This document shows positions 18,783-31,040 of a stretch of DNA of 64,000 bases, piece by piece. Every line of letters begins with the position of its first letter. Position 1 is the first letter of the stretch. The position numbers and the translations under genes were made by a program. Below the pieces are notes generated by a model. That model saw only the letters and a program-made list of their open reading frames with translations. It ran no database searches and had not been told where the DNA came from. The DNA lies in NCBI GenBank assembly GCA_951799405.1, contig OX637339.1, positions 19,344,001 to 19,408,000 on the forward strand. The letters run 5' to 3'. The DNA is from Agapetus fuscipes (lineage: Eukaryota > Arthropoda > Insecta > Trichoptera > Glossosomatidae).

Positions 18783-19185
18783 TAAAGGTAAAATTGAATA
18801 AGTGACATATTAAGCTAACATGGGTTTCTCAGATAAATGCACCTTTTCCCTATTTTCTACAAGAGAAAACACAACTTAGGGGCCTTCCACACTAGCGGCT
18901 GGCCGCTTAGGCGGTTTATGGCGGTTCTAGTGAGTACGATCACCAGCAGTTGCATACTAAATTGGAAAAGTGGCAGGCCGCGCGGCTAACTGCTTAAGGG
19001 TTTAACCGCTAGTGCGTAAGGGGGCTAAGTGTGATAATCTTGAAGTTTAGAAGTTTGTAATGAGCACTTCCTTATAATTAGTTCACTTACTATGAGAAGT
19101 TACTACCAATAAAATGTTTTAGTTACAATTTCTCAAATCAGTGAATCAGCACTTGTTCAGTTTTATCTTTAAAGTGGCGATATAA
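18783..19185 (+). mobile_element. Family E element split by another MITE
   Basis: aaaggtaaaattgaataagt at the left and the near-complement cttgttcagttttatctttaaag at the right. The body atgagaagttactaccaata is shared with 39206 and 59300. Interrupted at 18876-19027. Confidence 0.7.
18876..19027. mobile_element. MITE inserted in family E
   Basis: Imperfect ends ggggccttccacactagcgg and ccgctagtgcgtaagggggc. GC-rich interior (aggccgcgcggctaactgc). Flanking cttA/ctaA suggests a TTA- or TA-type duplication. Confidence 0.75.
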
Positions 19186-19865
19186 AAAAAATTGTGTACA
19201 TATTTGTCTACCATAGAGTACTACTAACTCTATGGAATTATACTAGAAATGTGATGTTATATTAATATAAATATAATATGATAGGTATCGTGAATTGTTT
19301 TCAAACTTTTTAAAAGTGACAAGAAAATTGTATTTATTGTTTTATTTATACTGTAGCAAATTTAGTTAATATTACTTAAATAAAGATTAAAGAAAATACA
19401 TGTTTTAAAAAAATGCTTTTTCTTTCATTCCGTGTTCATCACCATGATTGGCGCTATAACCCGGTGTGAGTCTTGACCTTCTTGAGGAGTTGCCTCCACT
19501 TTTCCCTCTCCATCACCTCTCGTCACCAATTGGCCATGCCAAGAGCTCGCAAGTCCCTTTCCACCCCATCCTTCGAGAGAAATCGTGAAGAGAAAAGCAG
19601 TGGCTAAAATGAAGCATACAGTAGCATTTAAGTTAAGTTTAAGTTGCATTTAAGTGACCAAAATACAAATATGTATGTATGTACGTTTATTTATCTTTAC
19701 ATTCTCTATTATTATAATTAAATACACTATTTGGCATTTATAAATACATTTTTCTTATTCGAAAACACACAACAAAAATAATTGGGGGTAGCATTTTTGG
19801 GGCTGGAACGGATTAATGGCATTTCAATTAATTTCAATGGAGAAAATTGCTTTGACAGACGAGTA
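19186..19865. other. No gene seen; very AT-rich
   Basis: No repeat or coding signature apart from a GC-richer patch at 19440-19570 (cttgaggagttgcctccact), which may be an old LINE coding relic. Confidence 0.4.
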
Positions 19866-19867
19866 AG

Positions 19868-20108
19868 GTTATCTAAATCTATGTTGCAAAGATATGCATC
19901 ATTTGAGATTCATATTAAATGCATTCCCACAAGCAGACACACATAACTTCGCGCTGACACGTGCTGCATGCTACAATATAAAAACCCATTCTCAAATGAA
20001 CATAAGCCCTGCAACTCTTGCCGACCTTTCCTGAAACAAGGGTGAAATTGGCAAAGTGAATCATTTCTTACAGTATGGGTGGTCAGCCTCATACCAACCT
20101 ATAAGTCA
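19868..20108 (-). repeat. Family A, complete
   Basis: Complement, tatgttgcaaagatatgcat to cctataagtcaag. Confidence 0.82.
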
Positions 20109-20271
20109 AGAAATTATTATGGAATGAATGAAACTTCTATCTCGAGGTATCACTGATGTCACTCGAGGTAGGTTAAGATATTTACATTATTAAAATTCAA
20201 GTATTAATATAATAAAAAATCCAATATGTTATTGATTGAAGTACAAAAAGCCTAAACCTGCTCGAAGTATC

Positions 20272-20417
20272 TAAATCTAAGCTGCAAAGATATGTATCAT
20301 TTGAGATTCATATTAAATGCATTCCCACAAGCAGACATGCATAATTTCGCGCTTACACATGCCGCATGTGGACCTACAATATAAAAAACCCAATCTCAAA
20401 AGAACATAAGCCCTGCA
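20272..20417 (-). repeat. Family A cut by the LINE
   Basis: Complement of the 3' two thirds, ending at ccctgcaactc where the LINE leader starts. Confidence 0.8.
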
Positions 20418-20552
20418 ACTCGAGTTCACAATCAGCCGCCGAGCGAGGAACATCGCATCGCTGTAAATTTACAGCGTCACCAAACGCGTGTTCGCGATGT
20501 GTTTCGAGTAACTTGAGTGACTAAATTAAAAATTAACACAGATTGACGGAAG

Positions 20553-21575
20553 ATGACGAGAGCAAACAAAGAAATGAAGGAAGAAATCATGGAATTCATG
20601 GAAAAAAAATTCGCCGATATAAAGGAAGAATTAAATGGGCAATTCAAGGACTTAAAATCACAGATAGAAGAGTGTAGGAAGGAGATACAAGAATTAAGAA
20701 TAGAACTAAGAGGAACAACAAGTGGACGCAAAACATACGCGACTGTAACAAACTCTACCAACACATTTATAAAAGATAAAAACAGAGAAGAAACAAAATA
20801 TGCAATACAAGTAGAATAAAAAAAAAACACATTAAAGGCGGACGAAATGAAAACAAAAATTAAAAATAGAATTGATGTGACGAATTTAAAAATTGGAATA
20901 GCTGGAATGAAAACAACAGGTGAAAATAAAATTACAATCATTTGCGCTGAGAAAAAAAGTGCAGAAAAATTAACTAAGGAAATTACAAGTACACTTGGGA
21001 AGGAAATAAGGGCAGAGGAATTTAAAAAAAAGAAACCATACATAGTACTAAAAGGACTTGAAAGAAACCTTACGGAAGAGGAAATCATAATGGGCATTAC
21101 AATGCAAAATGAGGGTATAGACGAAAGGGAAAGAAGCAACATGAAACTGATAAAAGAGCTAAAAAGTATTGACAAACAAAGTGGAAAACAGAGAGAAATG
21201 ACAAACTACATCATGGAAACCACGGGGGGACTAAGGAAAATCCTCCTAGAAAAAAGAAAAATAAACATAAAATACAATAGAGCGCTAGTTGAGGACTGTA
21301 ATACTCTGGTGCAGTGCTACCACTGCCTGAAGTTTGGGCACACTGCACTAAGATGCCTGAGCAGGACACGGCCCCCAACATGTCCTCACTGCGCAGAAGA
21401 ACATACGTATGACAAATGTACAAATTTAAAAAACACACAAATCTGCAGCAACTGCAATTTTTTGAATATTAAATATAAAACTAAAAGTGACACAAACCAT
21501 AGAACAACCAGCATAACATGTGGCTACAGACAAAAAATGATTAAAAGAGCAAATGAACGCATTGATTATGAATAA
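20553..21575 (+). pseudogene. LINE ORF1 (nucleic-acid-binding, zinc knuckles), one in-frame stop
   Basis: Starts at ATG 20553 with a heptad-rich segment (residues 5-60, EEIMEFMEKKFADIKEEL), a likely coiled coil for trimer or dimer formation. A TAA at 20817-20819, just before an A-run, interrupts it. The same frame continues to 21575 with a predicted fold around TNLKIGIAGMK, then zinc-knuckle motifs: CYHCLKFGHTALRC (CX2CX4HX4C), CPHCAEEHTYDKC (CX2CX3HX4C), and a CSNC half-motif. Such proteins coat LINE RNA in the ribonucleoprotein. Reading continues unchanged after the stop, so a single point mutation is the simplest cause. Confidence 0.85.
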
Positions 21576-21612
21576 TACCTAATATATGTTTATCCAACCT
21601 TAAAATTAAAAA

Positions 21613-24557
21613 ATGTTTAACTTCGAAGATAATATTCTTGATAAAAAAATGAACATAGATGAACGGGTTTTTGATTCGACTAATGACATAAACATAAATT
21701 TACATAAATCTGCCAATACGTTATTATTATTTCATATGAACATAAGAAGCATCGAAAAAAATTTTAGCGAATTTGTACTAACATTAAAATCATTAAAATG
21801 TTCACCGGATGTTATAGTGTTAACGGAGACGCATAGCGCAGGTGAAATGAACTATAATATCCCTGACTATAGCTACTTCACAACACTAAACAAAATTAAT
21901 AAGAATAGCGGCGTATCATTATTTCTATCACAAAAATGTAAAATGATTAGTTTTAAAGAAATAAATGACATAAAATATACTAATATACTTAATATTGAAA
22001 TCAAGGTACAAAACGAGATATTTAATATTTTTGCCATATATCGAACCCATGCAACAGTCTTATCCCAGTTTGTTAACGAATTAAAAAGCGTATTAATTAG
22101 AAATAAAAACAAAAGATCTATTATTGTAGGCGATATCAACTTAAATATAGCGAATGATTATTCATCGAACGATAAAGACAACTACTTAAATATGCTCGTC
22201 GAATTAAACTTCTTATCTTGTATAAATTCTTACACTAGAAACATCAAAAATCAAAGACCTTCGTGTATTGACCACATATTTACAAATATTCCGGAATATC
22301 ATAATATAATATCCGCAGTCATACATACAAACATTACTGACCATTATTCTTGTATTTTAAAATACAAATTAGATATTCCAAGTAAAACAAATGATACAAC
22401 ACAAAAAAACTTAAAAACCATGTTTCTACACCTAGACATTTTAAAAAATAAACTACAAAATGAAAATTGGTCAGAAGTATATAAATGTAGTGATGTAAAT
22501 GAAAGCAACAATTTATTCAACATGAAATTAACTGAAATCATGAGTCAACAAAGAACATAAACAGAACAAAATCTAAATATAAACCTATCAAAGCATGGAT
22601 CACCCATGGCCTAATAGTTTCAATAAGACATAAGCAAACACTTTACAAAATAACCACTAAAAGACCAAACGATGAAAGCATATACAAACACTATAAGTTG
22701 TACAAAAAAAAACTCACGTATTTAATAAAAACCACTAAAGAAAAATATTATGAAAAAAAGTTAGGAAACACCGAAAATGATAACAAAAGAGTGTGGAAGG
22801 TAATAAATGAGATAATTGATAAAAAAAAACAAAAAACCAATGTTATAAATGAAATCACATATGAAAACACAAAAATAAGCTGCGAATCAAAACCCACTAA
22901 AGTTGCAAACATTTTTAACAATTATTTTGTTAATGTAGGAAAAAATCTTGCTAAACTGATACAAACAAACACAGTCACAATGCCAACAATAAAAACAAAC
23001 ACAAACAAAATGGAAATCCTTAACAGCTGTACTGAACAGGAAGTTGAAAAAATTATTGACAATATGAAAGGAGGATCAACTCCAGGATTTGATGGCATAA
23101 CTATCGATACACTAAAACACATTAAAAAAGAAATTTCAAAACCACTAATGTACATTATAAATAAAAGTTTTGAGACTGGAAAATTTCCAAATATATATAA
23201 AAAATCCATAATAATTCCAATATTTAAATCTGGTGAACAGGATGATATAACAAATTACAGACCTATCTCTATAATATCAAACATAGCTAAAATATTTGAA
23301 AAAATAGTTAAAAGAAGAATCAACGCATATATAAAAAGCAATAATATAATAAATGAAAACCAGTTTGGTTTTATGGAAAATAGAAGCACACAAGATGCAA
23401 TTGCTAAATTAACTAGCTATGTACTGAATGCACTGGACAAATCTCGTAAATGTATCGGTATATTCATAGATTTAAAAAAAGCTTTTGACAGCATATCTCA
23501 TTACAAATTGACTTCAAAATTAGAAAGTATCGGTTTCCAAGGCAGGACACTCGAGTGGATAACAAGCTATCTATATCAAAGACCTCAAGTTGTCAAAATA
23601 AATGAGGTGTACAGCCAAATAGAAACTAGTAATTTCGGAATACCACAGGGCACAGTATTAGGCCCTTTATTATTTATATTGTATGTCAATGATGTATTTA
23701 CACTGAAACTAAACGGAAAAATAATATCCTATGCCGATGATACAGTTATTATCATCGAAGATACAAATTGGAATAGTGTCACCAATAAAGCAAATGTTGA
23801 CATTGACAATTTAAAGCACTGGTTCGACGTGAATTTGTTAACACTCAACAGCGAAAAAACTTACATTGTCCCGTTCTCTATTAATGAAAATAAATTAAAT
23901 CTAAATTTAAACGTATTTATTCATCAACAAAATAAATGTAATAAAACGAATTGTAATCTAACCTGCTCAATACTAAAGCAAACAGATACTACAAGATATT
24001 TAGGAGTTGACATAGATAGTAAATTAAAATGGAAGGAACATACTAGTAAACTGATAAAACGAATCAGAAAGTGCATATACATATTTATAAGACTTAGAAA
24101 TATACTCGGAATAGATAACTTAAGAAGAGTCTACTACGCAATTGTGCAATCTATATTACAGTACGGCATTATAGGATGGGGAGGGTCATACTTAAACACA
24201 TTAAACCCTGTAAAAATAATTCAAAAATTAATCATTAAGATAATTTTAAAAAAACCATCGAATTACCCGACTGAATTAGTATTTAAAATATTTAAAGTTC
24301 CCTCAGTAGATATCATTTTTAAAAAAAACGCCATATTGCAAGTATTAAAGGAAAAACAACAATTAAAATTAGAAACAAATCATTCAACAAGATACAAACA
24401 TAACCTCAAAATGTCAAAATTTGACACAAAACATTATCAAAATAGCTTCATTTATGTTGGTGTAACAAACTTTAATAAATTACCGACTGAACTAAAAAAT
24501 ATAAAAGATTATCATGTATTTAAAAATAAACTTAAAAAACATTTCGAAAAATATTAG
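21613..24557 (+). pseudogene. LINE ORF2: AP-type endonuclease and reverse transcriptase, one frameshift
   Basis: The first part (21613-22560) is the endonuclease: FHMNIRS (catalytic Asn), VIVLTETHS (Glu), IIVGDINLNI (Asp/Asn), CIDHIFTNI and TDHYSCIL (Asp-His). A frameshift near 22550-22560 moves reading to another frame, which is open from about 22560 to 24557. There: KAWITHGLIVSIRHKQTLY linker, NYRPISIISNIAKIFEK, NQFGFMENRSTQDA, FIDLKKAFDSI (RT motif A), GIPQGTVLGPLLFILYVND (motif B), YADDT (motif C) and YLGVDIDSKLKWKEH. All catalytic residues are present. The frameshift is the only break I see. No RNase H domain follows. Motif style is CR1/L2/Daphne-like; clade assignment needs a tree. Confidence 0.87.
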
Positions 24558-24960
24558 ATTTGTATACCAATTGATATTATTGCATGTGCCTTGTATTGTT
24601 TTTTTTTTTTTTTTTGTCATTAGTAGACCTCTATAAATCATATGTATGTATGTTTTTATTTATTATACTTTGGTACCTACTTGCCTATATTATCTATGTT
24701 TATATATTTGCATTGTTTATTATACAGTTTTTTTTTTATTTTAATTTGATTTCTCCACATATCAGATCTCTTCATTCATATTGACTAAATTAATTGTGAA
24801 TCCCTCACCACACACAAGAGCTTTGACTCTTTTTGGTGAGGTATAGCATATAAAACAAATGAATACTATGTAATAGAAATAAGTTTGAAAAATGTAATGT
24901 ATGTACTTAAAATGTCTTATATTAAGGGTGTATGATTTCATTTTAATATGAATTTATTTG

Positions 24961-25520
24961 CCCGTCACGACCACCTATTATCCAGTAGCCGCGAAAATGC
25001 ATCAAATCCCGCGTTTAGCTTTGAGAGTTCGTCGGTAGGAGATCGTATTGTATCTGAACCATTTTGTGTTTTTTTTAGCAATAAAATAACATGAAAGCGA
25101 AAGCGAAGCGAAGTTATACATTAATTAAAAACAAGCATTTATTTTATTTTATTTATATACAAATACAAAAAAAGGTATTCATTTATTTGTTAACAAATTT
25201 ACAACTATTCACTTTCGTTCGTGGTAACAGATATATCCAAGTATATAAGTAAATAATTATTCCCCCTGTACCGATTACTCAAAAATGCAAAGAAACTGGC
25301 ATAAGGTCTCTAGAGAGCGTTTTACATTTCACAGAATTGGAATAAAACGCTACAGTTCAGTTTACACTATAGTCACACAGAAGCACACACGTGTGTGCCC
25401 TGTATTTTTACATTGCATATTTTATCAAAGTGTAGACTCCAGTGGTTGCAGACCTATACAAGTGTATTAAAATAAAATATGAAAAAAAAATATATATATT
25501 TCATTTTCATTGTTTATCTT
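24961..25520. other. No gene seen
   Basis: AT-rich; short purine run tgaaagcgaaagcgaagcga near 25091. No repeat family recognised. Confidence 0.4.
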
Positions 25521-25770
25521 GACTTATAGGTTGGTATGAGGCTCACCACCCAAACTTTAAAAAATGGTTTACTTTACCAATGTCACCCCTGTTTCAGGGA
25601 AGATCAGTAAAAGTTGCAGGGCTTTTGTTTATTTGTGGATTTGATTTTAATATGTAAATGCGCATGCACGATTTGTAAATGCGAACTTACAAGTGTATTT
25701 TTGTGAGCATGCACTTAATATGAACCTTAAATGTTAACATAGTTTTGCCACTTAGATGATAGATTATACA
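25521..25770 (+). repeat. Family A, complete
   Basis: cttgacttataggttggtat to acttagatgatagattata. Confidence 0.83.
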
Positions 25771-25775
25771 TTGTG

Positions 25776-26022
25776 ATTATGTCCCAATGACTCAGTTGAT
25801 AGAGTGCTTGCATTCCATGCCGAGAGCTGAGGTTCGTATCCCACGGAGGATGTCAGAAATGATTTCCCGTGTCGGTGTTTATGTCAACTCAATAATAAAA
25901 TACCGGCAAGGTTTCTCAACCTTAACAATAAATGAGAACCAGCCCCCTCGGGAGCTGGGACACCCCCGCTTCAACTGAAATGGTTGGCGTAAGGCCGGCT
26001 TCCTTACCTATAAAAATACAAC
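25776..26022 (+). repeat. SINE C, 3'-truncated
   Basis: tgactcagttgatagagtgc head, ggttcgtatcccacgg B box and full body to aggccggcttccttacc. Confidence 0.8.
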
Positions 26023-26329
26023 TTTCATTTTTCTTTTCATCTTCGTCTCCTAAATGATATTAATTTTTAAAGTTAAAAAAAGGTTTCATATTACTGCGTA
26101 GCCAGGGAATGTTTGTTGAGGCCGTGACTGCGTATGTGTTCAGTAAATATGCAAGTGTGTGTGTGCTCATGGACTTCACCCTGTGCGACGGAAGACAACG
26201 CATCCAAGTGCTATATATATGCCTGTATAGTATACTTTTTTGTACCATTGGATGTGTACATTGAAATAGCAACATGAAGTTTTTTTTCTGATAATTCAAC
26301 TAAGTGATGGAATATATTCTAAGCATAAA

Positions 26330-26735
26330 AGCAGCACAAAAGATATACCATTTATATTTTCAAATTTGCTCTTCGCTGGGTTGAAAAATTCATAAAACCT
26401 TTACCAATGACCGGTCACGAAATGTCCATCCGGCCTTACAGCAACTGGGTCTTGCTTGAGAATTGGCGCTTTGTAGCGACGACGATGAAGCTCGTAAAAA
26501 GGTCGATAGCTCAATTTGTAGAATGCTTGCATTCCATGCCGAGAGCAAGGGTTCGATCTCAAAGGTTGACTCAGCCTTCATAAGAAATGAGAACCAGCCC
26601 TTCACGGGAGCTGGGAAACCCCCACTTCAACTAAAAGTGGTTGGTGTGAGGACGGCCCCCTTACCTGTAAAAAAAAATAGGTCCCGAAGCGCCACATGCG
26701 ACTCCTTCGGGGATAACGCAGGCAAGAAGTTAATT
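26330..26735 (+). repeat. SINE B-C dimer, 5'-truncated, deleted C unit
   Basis: B body (accatttatattttcaaatt...), gacgatgaagctcgtaaaaag junction, and the C unit with the ttcgatctcaaaggttgact deletion. Lacks the final tail because another element starts at 26736. Confidence 0.85.
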
Positions 26736-26739
26736 TATT

Positions 26740-27235
26740 TATTTAATTTTTTACATGACCAAAGAGCGCCGTTTTTGTGTGTTTCACACCTCAAGGGCCC
26801 TCCTAATCATGAATTAGATATTTTAAAAAGGTGCCGTTTCAGTGCTCCCTTAAAAATGCCAACAGATTCCGAAACCCTCACTCCGGGTGGCAGTCTGTTC
26901 TACTCCATCGGCCCCGAAAACCGGAAAGCGCGATCCTCAAAATTAGTGCGTATTTGACGGCGAGACTGCATCAATCTGACAGCTTGACACCCCGCTGACC
27001 TAAGTGTCCGCCCCCTCACACTCACTTCAACGGGGGAAAATATGTCTGCCAGATATGATGGAGCCAAACCATTTAGGGCTTTAAATACCATCAAACACAC
27101 ACGGAACCCTCTCAGGGAAACGAAGCCAATGTAGTTCTTTCAACAGCGAAGTGATGTGAGAGAATTTGGACATCCCGAAGATCAGTCTTGCGGCCGCATT
27201 CAAAACAGACTGAAATCTGTTCAGTTCAGCGTTAA
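26740..27235 (-). mobile_element. CR1-like LINE 3' end
   Basis: The minus strand encodes CLMVFKALNGLAPSYLADIF, RTLRSAGCQ, RTNFEDRAFRFSGPMEWNRL and GALKRHLFK, then gggcccttgaggtgtgaaac and cggcgctctttgg. The 3' UTR matches the tail of SINE B. Frame shifted relative to its neighbours. Confidence 0.8.
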
Positions 27236-28370
27236 CCACTAGACTAAATTACAGGCCTGAAAATTTCAAATTGCTCTACGCTAGGTTCAAAAAATGATTT
27301 CAATTCAACAAAAAAGGCCAGCCAGCAGAATTCTTTCCAGCTAAATCATTGAGCTAAATGAATTTCACTTTGAAATTCAAACAAACTTTCATATTATTCA
27401 TGTAATGGAAAAAAACTTATCAGAATACTATAAAGTCGTGTGCAGCTCTCCGTACAATTCATTTCATCGCGCTTCAATGATCTTTCGCTGTCCTTCGCCA
27501 TTTCGTTAAACTTTGCAAACTGTTTTTATGTACGTACGTATTATACTACCATAGCGTTTATGTATATACTCTTACACACACAATATAAGAGAGGGCTGAC
27601 TCGAGCATCTTCGGCAATATACGATGATACACGAGTGTACCCGAAGTATGAAATGTAGCAAATACAGCGCAACCAAAAAATGTATGGAATCTTAAACAGC
27701 AACTCTAGATGGCGTTTTGATTTCCATGCATTTTTGAGAAACCAGTTGGTCCAGTTGTAACGTAAACGATTGTACTCTTTTGCATTATATAAATCTTGCT
27801 TCCATAAAACTAAGGAGATATAATATTTTTCTCCGCAGTTCATCTACCGGCCGCAGGTGACGCTAGCGACCGGGTCATTTTTTGTATGGAAATCTTTATT
27901 TTTCCAGGTTAAATAGAAATCGGGGGAGAAAAAATAAAACAAGTATGGCATTACAAACATAAAAAATATCACTTCAAATCCTAAAAGGAAAATAAACCAT
28001 TAAAAGACGAATGTAGCTACAATATCGTATGCAAAATTTGGGTACTTTTTAAATAATCATAAAAAATCAATGAAAAGTAAAAAAAAACAACTAACAAGTA
28101 GAAAAAATAAAACTAATCAAAATTAATGTTTTGAAATAAAAAAAAGTTAGGATTTATTCATAAGAACAGTGGAAATCTCCATTTAAGGTATCTCCGTAAA
28201 TAAAATTATTTTGAATTGGTTTTTTATGGAAAAAAATACCTAATTTTACGTGTTAATTTAATTTGGAAAAAAAATGCTACCTTACCATTAAAAATATGGG
28301 CTATTTTGGTCATCAAAGTTGGGCGCGCTGACCTCTCAATCACCCTTAAATAAAAAAAAAATAAAAAAAA
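27236..28370. other. No gene seen; AT-rich
   Basis: Contains a faint SINE B-like scrap at 27250-27350 (caaattgctctacgctaggt) and A-rich sequence. The c-g-a-g-t-g-t-acccgaag region is not repeated here. Confidence 0.4.
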
Positions 28371-28372
28371 AA

Positions 28373-28475
28373 AAAACTCTTGCCGACCTTCCCTGAAGCA
28401 GGGGTGACATTGGCAAAGTGAACCATTTTTTACAGTATGGGTGGTCAGCCGCATACCAACCTTTCAGTGAAGGAA
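28373..28475 (-). repeat. Family A 5' third
   Basis: Complement: actcttgccgaccttccctg to ccgcataccaacctttcagt. An A-run (28345-28375) adjoins the truncation. Confidence 0.75.
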
Positions 28476-28500
28476 TAAAGTATAATATTTAGTTAAATAA

Positions 28501-28693
28501 TTATAAAAAAACACAGAGTTTTATTTTCACAAATTGAGTATTGAATTCTACCTCAAGTACTTTCGACTTATTCACGTCATTATCAAGAGGATACTAAATT
28601 ACAAAAATTGATAATGACGTGAATAAGTCGAAAGTACTTGAGGTAGAATTAAATACTCAATTTGTGAAAATAAAACTCTGTGTTTTTTTATAA
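28501..28693. mobile_element. Foldback element, decayed hammerhead-like core
   Basis: Arms of about 80 bp: aaaacacagagttttatttt ... acttattcacgtcattatcaa and the complement. The core keeps gac/gtc stem II, GAAA and a self-complementary aguacu, but the box is UGAUAA. Confidence 0.7.
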
Positions 28694-28759
28694 TTTTTTA
28701 TAATTATTTATAAAAATGAATTTTCACTGTGTGAATACACAAACTTTAAAAAGCCTATA

Positions 28760-29740
28760 ATATTTAGAAATACAGGAGTGCAGAAAATACAAAATTGGTA
28801 AATATTTTAATAATTTGTATAGGCAGAGACATCTATGAGAATCCTTAGAAGTAAAATGACCTCACTGATACCAGGAGCTCATGAAAAATGAAGAGGTTAT
28901 TACAAAATATTTCGTGTAGGCAGTAGGAATAGCTTTTGAACTAAAATTACCTCATAAGTATCAGGAGCACAGAATATATGAAGAGGTAGGTATATAGCCT
29001 AATCTAGTAAGATTTATGTTTAAATGTATCAGGGCAGCTGAAATCAGAAAGAGATAGCAAGACTAACTATAGCTTTAGGTTTTATACTTAAAAGTATAAA
29101 GAGAGCCGACTATATGAAGAGGTAGAGAGCCTAACTTGCTTTTGTCAAAATGTTGAAAAGTATCAGGGCAACAGAATGCAGAAGGAGAACTCATTCAACA
29201 ATCTACACTGGCAGAGACGAACTTAGAAGTAAAATAACCTCACAAATACCAGGAGCTCATGAAACATGAAGAGATAATTATAAAATATTTCGTGCAGGCA
29301 GAGACATCTATCAATAAGCTTTTGAACTAAAATGACCTCATTAGTACCAGGAGCACCCAATATATTTTAAGAGGTAGATAGCCTAACCTTATTATATGAT
29401 TATTTTAATGTTGAAAAGTATCAGGGTAGCAGAAATCAGAAAGAGATAGAGAGCCTAACCTTCTTTAGGTTTAATGTCGAAAAGTATCAGGGTAGCAGAA
29501 ATCAGAAAGAGATAGAGAGCCTAACCTTCTTTAGGTTTAATGTTGTAAAGTATTAGGAGAGCAGAATATATGAAGAGGTAGAGAGCCTAACTTGCTTTCG
29601 GTTTTAGGTTAAACAGTACCTATCAGGGCAGCAGAATACAGAAAGAGATTCAAAAGGTGGCATCTGTGTATTGCCTAGCAAACTAAAATAACCTCAACTG
29701 CTCAAAGCTACCAGGACACCATGAATTTCATCGAGATAAA
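28760..29740. repeat. Degenerate 66-bp satellite-like array
   Basis: Unit gagcctaaccttctttaggt ... aagtatcagggtagcagaaa ... gaaagagataga. Best copies start at 29453 and 29519 (66 bp apart). Older copies toward the left are more diverged and vary in length. No coding. Confidence 0.85.
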
Positions 29741-29767
29741 TATTTAAACCTGCTTTTATGCATTATT

Positions 29768-29990
29768 ATGATCCGTCTCTGCTTCCTTTCTCAATTTCTA
29801 CAAACCTTTTGTACACTTTTTTTTCCTGTTCTTACCATACATACTCCAACTGTTTGTCACTTCATCGAGCCACCTTGCTCAGGGTCTTCTTGCTTCCTTC
29901 AGGATCTGTCATCACAATTATCCACGCCAGGCTTTGATGGTCCATTCGCTGTAGGTACATGTCCCAGGCAATCTAAAGCATGCAGTTTGG
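29768..29990 (-). mobile_element. Probable LINE ORF2 C-terminal relic
   Basis: Minus strand has patches like a reverse-transcriptase tail (aggtggctcgatgaagtgac; caaactgcatgctttagatt). Frames are broken; call rests on style. Confidence 0.35.
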
Positions 29991-29999
29991 ATTTACTTT

Positions 30000-30775
30000 G
30001 ATGCAAGTCAATAGATCAATTGTTTAGCCTCACAACAATATAATCTTTCCTTTGTTAGTACATACATATGAGTCGTATACAATCAAAGGTAGTATTGTAA
30101 GATTTTTCTCAAAAATTTAATGAATATGGGAAACACAAGAAATCATTTCCAATTGTTTCCATTTATTTATTTCGTTTTCAAAACAAACCTAGATTGTCGC
30201 TTTCAGTTCTATACAAATCTTTCCAAAATTATTCCAGCATTCAACCTATTCGATAGTTTCAAAAGGTATTCAAAGAGACCATTCCTGATGAATGGTCTTG
30301 TTGGTACGTCTAGTTGTCCATGGGACTCGGAGCATGCACATCAGAAATTTTACAGGGGAGAAAAATGACTAAAGTATTCACGAGTAAAACAACATTTTTA
30401 TAATAAGCATTTAATTTAAACAATACTTTTTTTTACAATGTTTACAAACATAAAATTTAAATTTAACATATAAATTATGTATTGGCAAGAAAACAATTGA
30501 TTTTATTGTAAAAACCATTTAAAATAAGCGAATAAATTGACAAAGATACAAAATAATGGACTCTGAACAATCTCTATAGATAAGAAAGTTTTGTCGTTAC
30601 ATGGCCGGGTTGCTAGGGAAAAGGAAAACAAATATTTTATTATTGGTGGTTTAGGACCATTGTCACATTGAAATGTGACACTTGCACGCTGAGAAAAAAA
30701 ACAAATTTGGAATTTATTCTTTCAACATTTAGTAATTTCATAATGCATGGAAAAAACAATACTAAGGCCCAGTAT
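30000..30775. other. No gene seen
   Basis: AT-rich; ccgggttgctagggaaaag at about 30605 recurs at 48950 and 61195, marking a short unclassified repeat. Confidence 0.4.
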
Positions 30776-31040
30776 TTTCAACGTTAGCATTGCCACTTTA
30801 TACTGAATGATAAGAACGCACATATTGTCTCCTCAGTGCTTGTTTGTCTTATCTCCAACAGAGGTTATTTCACATGAGCAATGTTTGTATGTGTACTGGA
30901 CCAAGGTGCCAAACTGGAAATTAATTTTAAAAATATATAAAACCACGCTCACATTATCGTGTTTTACGTTTTTTTTCTTAGCTCAGATTGTGAAGAATGT
31001 GGTTCTACAGAATCACAAGTAAGACAATTCCATTTAAGGG
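30763..31040. repeat. Interspersed element shared with 15062 and 16050
   Basis: aggcccagtattttcaacgt, gaggttatttcacatgagca and attatcgtgttttacgtttt link three loci. Confidence 0.5.

Larger units (their letters stand above)
20418..24960 (+). mobile_element. Nearly full-length non-LTR retrotransposon (CR1/Jockey-like LINE)
   Basis: A GC-richer 5' leader (20418-20550) is followed by ORF1, a 37-nt gap, ORF2 (endonuclease plus reverse transcriptase) and a T-rich 3' UTR. The 3' UTR contains a hairpin at about 24803-24842 (ccctcacc pairing with ggtgagg). The coding DNA is very A-rich on the plus strand. The 5' end abuts a minus-strand family A element cut at 20417, and the rest of that element is not found downstream. 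The left end therefore either truncated it or followed a deletion. The right end is uncertain to about 100 bp, with no clear poly-A or target duplication. Visible lesions are one in-frame stop in ORF1 and one frameshift in ORF2, so this copy looks inactive but young. Confidence 0.85.

Noticed and set aside
20477..21175. A long minus-strand membrane-like ORF
   Set aside because: It is the antisense of the A-rich LINE ORF1; Ser/Phe/Leu richness follows from base composition.
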